Assembly: GCA_016218065.1 (NCBI GenBank)
Contig: JACRFA010000018.1
Span: forward strand, 1-49,026
Direction of reading: 5' to 3'
DNA from: Ignavibacteriota bacterium
GTDB lineage: Bacteria > Bacteroidota > Ignavibacteria > UBA10030 > UBA6906
DNA: 49,026 nt
Part shown: piece after piece, positions 41,863 to 49,026 of the stretch
How the letters are laid out: every line of letters begins with the position of its first letter
Position numbering within the stretch: the first letter of the stretch is position 1
Notes under the pieces: model-generated
The model's database searches: none
What the model was told of the DNA's origin: nothing
Seen by the model: only the letters and a program-made list of their open reading frames with translations
Translations under genes and position numbers: made by a program

Positions 41863-42501
41863 TCACGTCGTCAGGCTATGTTCAATTCCATAATGAATGA
41901 GATCGGTGTTGTTCTTCAGATTCATCTTGATCAAGATGCGTGCACGATAGGTACTGATCGTTTTTACGCTCAGCGACAGGATTTCTCCGATCTCGGTGAG
42001 GTTCTTGCCTGACGCGATGAACCGCAGCACCTCAAACTCCCGATCCGACAGAAGCTCGTGCGGGAGTTTGTTCGCCGGACTCGTCATTTCGCTCGCAACC
42101 ATATCCGCAACGGACTCGCTCATGTACTTGTGGCCGCGAATTACTTTGCGTATGGCGTTCACGAGTTCCACCGGAGCGGAGTCCTTCATGATGTAGCCGG
42201 ATGCACCGGCGCGGAACGCACGCAGCGCGTATTGATCTTCCGGATGCATGCTCAACATAAGCACGGAGATCGCAGGATAGTGCAGCTTGATATCTTTCAG
42301 AACGTCCAGCCCATTCCTGTCGGGCATGGTCACGTCGAGTATGACGAGGTCACACTTCTGCGAAGAGAGCAATGCCAGCACCTCACGGCCTTTGCTTGTT
42401 TCGGCTATGACATGCATATCGGTCTGCTCGGCAATGATCTGCTTGAGTCCTTGACGCACGATAGCGTGGTCATCAGCGATGAGTATGTTAAGCATCGTCA
42501 T
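41863..42501 (-). CDS. NarL/FixJ-type response regulator
   Basis: 212 residues. An N-terminal receiver (IADDHAIVRQGL, VILDVTMPDRNG with the phospho-Asp, and the K in MKDSAP) is joined to a C-terminal LuxR-type helix-turn-helix (LSDREFEVLRFIASGKNLTE, then SVKTISTYRARI). The ATG lies inside the end of the kinase gene, overlapping it by 14 bases, so translation is coupled. It is the DNA-binding output of this phosphorelay, with a HisKA_3-type partner kinase right upstream, a standard cognate pair. Confidence 0.92.
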   Translation of the reverse strand: MTMLNILIADDHAIVRQGLKQIIAEQTDMHVIAETSKGREVLALLSSQKCDLVILDVTMPDRNGLDVLKDIKLHYPAISVLMLSMHPEDQYALRAFRAGASGYIMKDSAPVELVNAIRKVIRGHKYMSESVADMVASEMTSPANKLPHELLSDREFEVLRFIASGKNLTEIGEILSLSVKTISTYRARILIKMNLKNNTDLIHYGIEHSLTT

Positions 42502-43978
42502 TTGTGTCCGGTTCAGAATCGATGGGGATTGTCAATTGAATTGTCGCTCCGCCCCCCGCCGTCTCCAAAAACTCCAGCTCACCTCCCAGAAACGATGCAC
42601 GCTCCCGCATGCCGAGCAATCCCAGCGATCGTTGTGCAGTAACGTCGGGATTCATTCCTCTGCCGTTATCGCTTACTTCCAGGGTCAGCTCTCTTCCGGC
42701 GCGATGCAGTGTGGCCTCGACGCGTGAAGCGCCCGAGTGCCGCGCGACGTTGGTGAGCGATTCCTGAAAGATTCTGAAGATCGCGGCGGTTCCCACGCCG
42801 TCGAGCGGGAGGTGATCGATATTTGACAAGAATGTACACTCAATGCCGGTGCGCCGCTGAAATTCTTTCGCTTGCCAGTCAAGCGCTGCGACAAGACCGA
42901 GATCGTCGAGTATGCCCGGCCGAAGTTGCGTGGCAATTCTGCGCACGGTCTTCACGGCGCTGGTCATGTAGTTGATCATGGAGGCAATCTTCTCGGCCTG
43001 TTCGTAGGACGACTGGAGACGTTTCTGCAACCACACGAGATCCATCATCAACACAGTCAACTGCTGCCCCAGCTCATCGTGAATCTCGCGTGCAATATTC
43101 TTCCGCTCCTCTTCGCGTACTTGCTGCAGGTGTCCGGTTAACGCCCGCAGTTGCTCTCTCGATGTTGCGACCGCATCTTCGACTCGCTTGCGTTCGGTGA
43201 TATCGTTGATCACGGCGAGGAACACATTCTCCTCACCCGTCTGGATCATCTGCAGAAACACTTCAACAGGGTACAAACTGCCGTCGCGCCGTCGGTGCTC
43301 GGTCTGAAAGACCAGTCGTTCGGTCTCGTGCGTCAACAACGGCTGGACAAACGAGCGGAAAGACGTCTCCGTGAACCGCGGCTTCAGGTCAAGTGGCGTC
43401 AGCTCCCTGATTTCATCTTCCGTGTACCCGAGGTTTCGCAGTGCGCCGGCGTTCATGTACTTGAACCGGAGAGTGCTCGCGTCGAAGATGTAGATCTCAT
43501 TGAGAATTCTCTCAAGCACTTCCAGCAATCTGCTCTCTTCTTGCTCTGCCCGCTTCCGCTCGGCAGCTTCACGCTCGTATCCCTTTCGCTCCTCAGCTTC
43601 TCGCAGCGCCCGGCTGATGACCGGCGCAAGACGAGCCAGCCGTTGCTTCACAACATAGTCCGTTGCACCGCTTTTGAGCATTTCAATCGCAAGCTCTTCG
43701 CCGAGCTTGGCTGAGACGAAAATAAATGGAATGTCGGGAGCTTGCTCTCGTGCAATCTGCAACGCAGAGAAACCGTCAAAGCCGGGCAACGAGTAATCTG
43801 CGAGAATAACGCTGAACCCGCTTCGCTGTATCGCCGCAACAAAATCCGCGCGTGTCTCTACTCGAATCGATTCGACATCAAAGCCCTCCTTGCACAGAAG
43901 CTCATCCTGCAACTCTGCATCGACAGCGTCATCCTCAAGATGGAGGATGCGAATGTGTGATGTGTTTTTGAGTCCCAT
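42488..43978 (-). CDS. Hybrid receiver-PAS-histidine kinase (NarX-type HisKA_3)
   Basis: 496 residues with no membrane segment. Domains: receiver (about 1-125, with LADYSLPGFDG), a short coiled coil (about 130-160), a PAS domain with PAC end (about 165-280, ending VINDITERKRVEDA), and a HisKA_3 dimer/phosphoacceptor region (AREIHDELGQQLTVLMMDL, phospho-His in this motif). The ATPase domain follows (RIFQESLTNVARHSGAS, DNGRGM, LGLLGMRERA). It is a cytoplasmic sensor that probably phosphorylates the NarL-type regulator it overlaps. The receiver domain at its N terminus is duplicated as the truncated gene at 40998. Confidence 0.9.
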   Translation of the reverse strand: MGLKNTSHIRILHLEDDAVDAELQDELLCKEGFDVESIRVETRADFVAAIQRSGFSVILADYSLPGFDGFSALQIAREQAPDIPFIFVSAKLGEELAIEMLKSGATDYVVKQRLARLAPVISRALREAEERKGYEREAAERKRAEQEESRLLEVLERILNEIYIFDASTLRFKYMNAGALRNLGYTEDEIRELTPLDLKPRFTETSFRSFVQPLLTHETERLVFQTEHRRRDGSLYPVEVFLQMIQTGEENVFLAVINDITERKRVEDAVATSREQLRALTGHLQQVREEERKNIAREIHDELGQQLTVLMMDLVWLQKRLQSSYEQAEKIASMINYMTSAVKTVRRIATQLRPGILDDLGLVAALDWQAKEFQRRTGIECTFLSNIDHLPLDGVGTAAIFRIFQESLTNVARHSGASRVEATLHRAGRELTLEVSDNGRGMNPDVTAQRSLGLLGMRERASFLGGELEFLETAGGGATIQLTIPIDSEPDTNDDA

Positions 43979-44003
43979 TACCTTACGCTAGAGTGTTGCG
44001 TCT

Positions 44004-46508
44004 TCATACCTGGCATGTGCTTGTCTCCCGGAGGGGGAGTGAAAAGTAGAATGCCGCGCCCCCATCAGGAACACCTTCGGCCCATGCTCTTCCGCCATGA
44101 CGATGAATGATCCGGCGAACGTTCGCTAAGCCGACTCCTGTTCCTTCAAATTCATGTGTTCCGTGGAGTCGTTGAAAGAGTCCGAAGAGTTTTTCCACGT
44201 ATTGCATGTCGAACCCTACGCCATTATCTCTGACAGCATAAACCACCTCGTGAGCGTCCGGCTGATGCGCCGAGATTTCGATGACTGCCGTTGGCCGCGT
44301 GCTTGTGAATTTAACCGCATTCGAGATTAGGTTCGTCACAACCGATTTCAACAACGTGCGATCGGCAAATACCGGAGGGAGAAAACCAATGCGCCAGTCG
44401 ATGTTGCGCCCCGTGGTATCCACATGCAGATCTGCCATCACCTGTTGCACGAGTTGGTCAATATGAACTTCGGTCTTCTGAAGCGCTGCACGTCCCATTC
44501 TGGAGAACGCAAGCAGCTCATCGATGAGCGTTCCCATTTGTCGAGCCGCATTCGCTATGGTGGTAAGATAATGACGGCTCTTTTCATCCAGCCCGGAAGC
44601 ACTCTTGTTCAGCAGTTCGACGAAGCCGGAGATATGTCGCACGGGCGCGCGCAAGTCGTGCGATACCGAATAGCTGAACGACTCCAACTCGTCGTTCATA
44701 CCTTCAAGTTCTGCAGTGCGCTCACGAACACGCTCTTCAAGTTCGGCATTCAGCTTCTGGATTTCTCGCTCTGCGTTTTTGCGATCGGTGATATCGATGA
44801 ACGTTGAGAGAATCGCCGCTTCGTTGTTGAAGAGAACCAACTCCAGCGAGGCAATCACCGTTCGCGTGTCCCCGGGTTTTGTCTGGATGATCGCCTCATA
44901 ATTTCGTATCGAGCCTGTTGCATGCAGCCGCTGTACGAGTTCAGCCCGTTGGTCGGGGTGGAGGTAGAGGTGGAAGTCCGAGGTTGGATGCCCGAGCAAT
45001 TCATCGCGCTGATACCCGACGAGTTGAGTGTATGCCTCATTCAACTCAAGGTATCTGCCATCGCTCGCTCGCGTGATTTTCATTGCGCCGGGATTAGAGT
45101 GAAAGGCCTTTGAGAAATTCTCTTCCGCCTTCACGCGCTCCGCTTCGGTGTCCATCGAATCCAACGCAAAGGAAATGTCGGTCCCCATTTCTTCGAGCAA
45201 GCGAATCTCGGCGGCCGCTTGAAACATGCCGGCTGCGGGCGAGATCAAGCTCAGAACGCCAACAGCTTTCCCCCGCAGGCGGAAGGGAATCGCAGCAAAC
45301 GCGCGGCAATCGCAGCTCTGGAACAATTCTCGAATGGTGGTGTTCCGCTCTTCGACCTGGAGATCGATGCACGTAACGACATTCGATGTGCGGATGCTTT
45401 CGGCGATGAGCGCCTTGATCTGCGACTCTGGATCGATGTTGAATGGCAGCAACCCGCACTTCTCCGGTTTCACGCCGGCGAATGCGACGGAGCGGACATC
45501 GGTCGTTTCAACCAATCCGATCCATGCGCACGCCAGACCGCCGAACTTTGTCGACACATCGCAGATAGCCTGATAGAGTTCAGCGGGCGTCTTCACGCGG
45601 ACAATCGCCTGATTGACCTGACTCAGCATTGCGTACAATCGAACGGCGATTGCCTCCTGCTCCTCCGCGCGCAAAAGCATTCTCGCGCCGAAGTAGATCG
45701 CAACCGAGAAGAAGACCACGAGCAATGTAATGAGGACCACCAGACCCGCGTGTGTGCCGACGATTCCTCTATCGACACACAAGTCAATCAGCCATCCGAG
45801 GACGATGATAACAACCGTTGTGAGAACCGTCGCCAACCGTATTGTCCTTCCGCCCGGCAACGCCGACATGAGTAAGCTCGTGATCGCGCCTGTTGGTCGA
45901 GCGGCAAGAAAACCCAACGAGAGAAGGATGAAGAGAATTGAAGTTGGAAACGCGACTGCAGTGTAACCGGCAAAGCGATAGAGCAAACCAAAACCAAACA
46001 GGTTGCCGATGAATGCGAGCAGTGAGAGAAAATATGCGGCGGTGAACAGATATTGCCCAGCCGGTTTCGCGATAAGGACAATCCCAGCCGCCAGTAGAAT
46101 GAACGCGACGCCCGTCACGGGGGCCATTCTGCCCGGATGCGATGTCAGGTGAGTCGTCTCATCACGAAAGAGAATTTCATCTATCCCAAAATTCCATCCG
46201 CCAACATACTGGATCGCTGACAACAAGCCGATTGTAAAAACAAGTGCGGCGAGAATCTGAGTGACTTGTCTCTTCGTGGTCCGAAGTTGCACGCTTCGAA
46301 GCAGCCCAAGGGCCACGCCGACGAGAAGAAAACATACCGCCGTGTTTGCCTTCATCGACACGGAGCCGGGGATTCCGCTTTTCAGAAAAGGAATCTCGAG
46401 CGCCCATCCAACCAAGACAACGATCCCAATGGTGATCGTGAGAGCACTCACTACCTTCACGAAGATTTGAAGGAGTGATTTTGTATCGATATGAGATCTA
46501 CTATGCAA
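44004..46508 (-). CDS. Membrane sensor histidine kinase with GAF and PAS domains
   Basis: 834 residues from a TTG start after GAGGGCAGT; no in-frame ATG exists near the membrane region. Residues 1-300 contain about eight to nine hydrophobic helices, an undefined membrane-sensing unit. A GAF domain (about 305-465), a PAS domain (about 470-590, LELNEAYTQLVGYQRDELLG), a coiled coil and a HisKA domain with phytochrome-like H-box (FSYSVSHDLRAPVRHISGF) follow, then an HATPase (LISNAVKFT, DNGVGFD, GTGVGLANV). It is the first gene of the operon, 25 bases before the hybrid kinase. The input signal is unknown. Confidence 0.9.
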   Translation of the reverse strand: MHSRSHIDTKSLLQIFVKVVSALTITIGIVVLVGWALEIPFLKSGIPGSVSMKANTAVCFLLVGVALGLLRSVQLRTTKRQVTQILAALVFTIGLLSAIQYVGGWNFGIDEILFRDETTHLTSHPGRMAPVTGVAFILLAAGIVLIAKPAGQYLFTAAYFLSLLAFIGNLFGFGLLYRFAGYTAVAFPTSILFILLSLGFLAARPTGAITSLLMSALPGGRTIRLATVLTTVVIIVLGWLIDLCVDRGIVGTHAGLVVLITLLVVFFSVAIYFGARMLLRAEEQEAIAVRLYAMLSQVNQAIVRVKTPAELYQAICDVSTKFGGLACAWIGLVETTDVRSVAFAGVKPEKCGLLPFNIDPESQIKALIAESIRTSNVVTCIDLQVEERNTTIRELFQSCDCRAFAAIPFRLRGKAVGVLSLISPAAGMFQAAAEIRLLEEMGTDISFALDSMDTEAERVKAEENFSKAFHSNPGAMKITRASDGRYLELNEAYTQLVGYQRDELLGHPTSDFHLYLHPDQRAELVQRLHATGSIRNYEAIIQTKPGDTRTVIASLELVLFNNEAAILSTFIDITDRKNAEREIQKLNAELEERVRERTAELEGMNDELESFSYSVSHDLRAPVRHISGFVELLNKSASGLDEKSRHYLTTIANAARQMGTLIDELLAFSRMGRAALQKTEVHIDQLVQQVMADLHVDTTGRNIDWRIGFLPPVFADRTLLKSVVTNLISNAVKFTSTRPTAVIEISAHQPDAHEVVYAVRDNGVGFDMQYVEKLFGLFQRLHGTHEFEGTGVGLANVRRIIHRHGGRAWAEGVPDGGAAFYFSLPLRETSTCQV

Positions 46509-47081
46509 ACTGCCCTCGCATGCTATTAGAATAGAATAGCGAAGAACCGGGATGAGAACGAATTCAGCAGCGGACTGCTTTCAGGTTTGCTCATCCATTG
46601 TCAAAGAGTGGGCTAATCGCGAAGAGGAGATCAGACTGTCGGGTGCGACGGATGTACCGACCCCAAAAAGACCATCGGTCGCACGTATGGCGTTGATGGC
46701 ATCGTACTTCATGAAGATGAGTTCGGCGTTCGGTATGTCATTGTGTTTTTCTCCCCTCGGTCCGTTGACCGTGCGATTTCGAATTTGAGGCAAGTTGGAC
46801 ACTAGTCTCGTTCTGATTGTGGTAGGTGAATGACTCCACTGCGACCCCGGAGCAATCCATCTGCAAAGAACGCTGCGTCAATGTAGCAGATTGAGGAAGG
46901 AATGTCAATGGCGCGCGCGCGGGTTTGGACAGCGAGTTTTCTATTGGTTTGACATTGAATGGACTTGTTGGTATGGGCTTTCAACCGGTGTTCCTCCGTT
47001 AGGCAGGCGGAACAGCCTGCGTCGGCGCAACGAGTGTCGCCCCGCCTACCCGCAAGCTGGTTTGTCTCGGTATTGAAATGA
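46509..47081. other. Gap between kinase operon and araA
   Basis: About 570 bases. It should contain the promoter of the kinase operon, and 47001-47050 holds an imperfect inverted repeat (AGGCAGGCGG near the left, CCGCCTACC on the right) that could end araA transcription. A 73-codon minus frame beginning with GTG at 46802 (with NAELIFMKYDAINAIRATDG) looks slightly protein-like but has no recognised domain; I leave it unannotated. Confidence 0.4.
47001..47050 (-). repeat. Imperfect inverted repeat downstream of araA
   Basis: GGCAGGCGG and CCGCCTACC can pair around a ~31-base GC-rich centre (GCCTGCGTCGGCGCAACG). It lies 32 bases past the araA stop. It may be a terminator or a further short palindromic repeat. 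The evidence is weak. Confidence 0.4.
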
Positions 47082-48575
47082 CTACACGCGAAAGCACGCG
47101 TCATTCCATCGCAGTTCCTTCTTGAACTCCGCAAGCGACGTGCGATCGTCGATGACAAGCAATTCAACTCCCGCGATCTCTGCGTAGTCTTCCAGACATT
47201 CTGTGGGGACGGATTGACTGAACACCGTGTGGTGTGCGCCGCCCGCGAGAATCCAGGCGGCGACTGCTGTGTCGAAATCAGGTTTCGGAATCCAGAGAGC
47301 GCGCGCGACGGGAAGTTTCGGAAGCGGCTCCGGCGGCGCGACGGTTGCAACTTCATTCACGATGAGCCGGAACCGGTTTCCCATATCGACAAGAGTTGCA
47401 TTGATTGCATTGCCCGCAGCAACATCGAAGACCAACCGCGGCGGATCGGCTTTGCCGCCAATCGAGAGCGGATGAATTTCCAATCGCGGTTTCGTCGCAG
47501 CTATCGACTCACAAATCTCCAGCATGTGAGCGCCGAGGACGAGCGCGCCCGCAGGATCAAGATGGTACGTATAGTCTTCCATGAATGACGTTCCGCCATA
47601 AAGTCCCGATGCCATGACTTTCACGGCGCGCAACAATGCAGCTGTTTTCCAGTCTCCCTCGGCGCCAAAACCATATCCGTCCGCCATCAATCGCTGAACG
47701 GAGAGTCCGGGAAGCTGCTCAAGTCCGTGCAGGTCTTCAAACGTTGTCGTGAACGCCTTGCAGTTGCCGTTTTTCAGAAACGCTCGAATGCCAAGCTCAA
47801 TACGCGCAGCATCGCGCAACGACTGGCGCTTCGCACCGCCAACGCGCAGCGTTGCGACAAGCTCGTACCTGTTTTCGTATTCTGAAAGAAGAGAATCGAT
47901 CTCAGCGTCAGTCACAGTTCTCATCACGGCGACCAGATCGCCGACACCGTAGCCGTTCACCGCGTAACCAAATCGCAACTCCGCTTCGACTTTGTCGCCT
48001 TCGGTCACGGCAACGTTTCGCATGTTATCGCCGAAGCGCGCAACCTTCATCCCTTGGCCGTCGGCCCATGCCGCGGCCGCCCGCGCCCACAGACCGATCT
48101 TCTGCTGCACCTTCACATCCTGCCAAAACCCGACAACAACCTTGCGCGGTTTCTTCATGCGCGCAGTGATGAAGCCAAACTCCCGTCCGCCGTGTGCAGT
48201 CTGGTTCAGGTTCATAAAATCCATATCGATTTCTCCCCACGGAATATCGCGGCCGAACTGCGTGTGCAAATCCAGCAACGGCTTGTTGAGCGCCTTCAGT
48301 CCGCCGATCCACATCTTTGCGGGAGAGAACGTATGCATCCAGGCAACGACACCGACGCATGAGTGTGTGTTGTTCGCTTCGAGACACACTGTGAAGATTG
48401 CATCGGGCGTCGTCAAGACGGGTTTGAAAACAACGCGCACAGGGATCTGCTCCGACTGCGCCAATTCCTTGACGATCAATTCCGAATGCTCGGCAACGCT
48501 TCTCAGCGTGTCGGGTCCGTAGAGATGTTGACTGCCGGTGAGGAACCAGATTTCGTATTGTTTGAGATCAATCAT
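47082..48575 (-). CDS. araA: L-arabinose isomerase
   Basis: 497 residues, near the 500 of the E. coli enzyme. It converts L-arabinose to L-ribulose in the cytoplasm, the first step of bacterial arabinose catabolism. Motifs: [11 protein letters not shown] at the N terminus, [15 protein letters not shown], and the metal-site residues in [27 protein letters not shown] and GGAHHTVFS (Glu, Glu, His and His). The ATG has no strong ribosome site. It follows araD by 25 bases, so they share a transcript. L-ribulokinase (araB) is not in the window and would be expected upstream of araD. Confidence 0.97.
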   Translation of the reverse strand: MIDLKQYEIWFLTGSQHLYGPDTLRSVAEHSELIVKELAQSEQIPVRVVFKPVLTTPDAIFTVCLEANNTHSCVGVVAWMHTFSPAKMWIGGLKALNKPLLDLHTQFGRDIPWGEIDMDFMNLNQTAHGGREFGFITARMKKPRKVVVGFWQDVKVQQKIGLWARAAAAWADGQGMKVARFGDNMRNVAVTEGDKVEAELRFGYAVNGYGVGDLVAVMRTVTDAEIDSLLSEYENRYELVATLRVGGAKRQSLRDAARIELGIRAFLKNGNCKAFTTTFEDLHGLEQLPGLSVQRLMADGYGFGAEGDWKTAALLRAVKVMASGLYGGTSFMEDYTYHLDPAGALVLGAHMLEICESIAATKPRLEIHPLSIGGKADPPRLVFDVAAGNAINATLVDMGNRFRLIVNEVATVAPPEPLPKLPVARALWIPKPDFDTAVAAWILAGGAHHTVFSQSVPTECLEDYAEIAGVELLVIDDRTSLAEFKKELRWNDACFRV

Positions 48576-48600
48576 GGGGTTCTGCTTTCTTCGAGAGAGA

Positions 48601-49026
48601 TTACTTTTTCTGACCGTAGTACGCGTTCGGTCCGTGTTTTCGATGAAAATGTTTGGAGAGAATGTGAACCGGCAATTCGCTCAACGTTGGATTGAGCTGC
48701 AACGAGCCGAGCGCCATCTGAGCCACTCTCTCAAGCACCAGCGCGTTTGTCGCGGACTCGCTCGCGGTCAGGCCGAACGCAAACGGCGCGTGGCCTGCCA
48801 CCAGAATTCCCGGCATACTCAACGGATCCATTCCGGCAAACCGCTCGACGACAATGCTGCCCGTGTTTCCCTCGTAATCTGCTTCGACTTCCTCGCTTGT
48901 GAGAAAGCGCGTCACGGGAATCGTGCCGTGAAAATGGTCGGCGTGCGTTGTGCCGAAACAAGGAATCTCCTTGCATGCTTGCGCAAACATCGTCGCGTAC
49001 GTGCTGTGCGTGTGACTGATTCCGCC
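48601..49026 (-). CDS. araD: L-ribulose-5-phosphate 4-epimerase, 5' end outside window
   Basis: The visible 141 codons are the C-terminal part; the gene continues beyond 49026. The sequence opens with [12 protein letters not shown], whose two histidines are the zinc ligands of the class II aldolase/epimerase fold. The third histidine follows in AGHAPFAFG. Other matches are [23 protein letters not shown] and KHFHRKHG. The enzyme interconverts L-ribulose-5-phosphate and D-xylulose-5-phosphate, feeding the pentose phosphate pathway. It lies 25 bases upstream of araA on the same strand. Confidence 0.95.
   Translation of the reverse strand, partial: GGISHTHSTYATMFAQACKEIPCFGTTHADHFHGTIPVTRFLTSEEVEADYEGNTGSIVVERFAGMDPLSMPGILVAGHAPFAFGLTASESATNALVLERVAQMALGSLQLNPTLSELPVHILSKHFHRKHGPNAYYGQKK

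Noticed and set aside
46581-46802. 73-codon minus frame upstream of the kinase
   Set aside because: Starts with GTG, has no ribosome site or recognised family; evidence is too weak for a gene call.

Overview
The window looks like a chromosomal segment of a bacterium from the Bacteroidota/Chlorobiota/Ignavibacteria (FCB) group. Three secreted proteins end in the type IX secretion sorting domain with the NYPNPFNPTT signature and an IYDVLGxEVATL-like core. Start sites often carry AGGAGGT five bases upstream, and base composition is close to half GC by eye. Assignment to class is inference only.

Region 1 (1-1190) is a repeat nest: a tandem array of ~107-bp units built on short palindromes, then a REP-associated tyrosine transposase (RAYT) gene and further solo palindromes. 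Region 2 (1192-20979, all minus strand) is a glycan-utilisation locus. In transcription order it encodes a GH3 glycosidase, a GPH-family sugar symporter, a TonB-dependent receptor without a SusD partner, two T9SS-exported proteins (beta-helix; FG-GAP/UnbV/Fn3), an alpha/beta-hydrolase esterase, a GH35 beta-galactosidase, a GH97 glycosidase and a GH127 beta-L-arabinofuranosidase. A sigma70-like promoter with an overlapping LacI-type operator lies upstream of GH3 (21152-21193). The enzyme set, with araD-araA at the far right end (47082-49026), suggests growth on arabinose- and galactose-containing plant polymers.

Region 3 (21428-24182, plus strand) holds a small secreted protein and an Asp-box beta-propeller T9SS cargo. 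Region 4 (24222-34944, minus strand) is a tightly packed seven-gene envelope operon: a membrane protein fused to a GMC flavin oxidoreductase, a four-helix membrane protein, a two-heme cytochrome c, a membrane-associated calcineurin-like phosphoesterase, an MlaE-type permease, an MlaD/Mce protein and a transport auxiliary lipoprotein. It reads like an oxidoreductase chain coupled to lipid transport and is the best candidate for an undescribed system here. Region 5 (35407-40492) has mixed housekeeping genes: YceI, a Crp/Fnr regulator, two secreted unknowns, a TfoX-N protein, an isoprenylcysteine-methyltransferase-like protein and an M23 peptidase. Region 6 (40998-46508, minus strand) is a five-gene phosphorelay operon with two histidine kinases and three receiver proteins, the last a truncated paralogue. 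Region 7 (46509-49026) is araA and the 3' part of araD.

A theme across the window is invasion by several families of short palindromes. They fill the gaps in the glycan locus and also sit in frame inside at least three genes: the RAYT itself, GH35 and the beta-propeller. This resembles the Rickettsia palindromic elements in principle.
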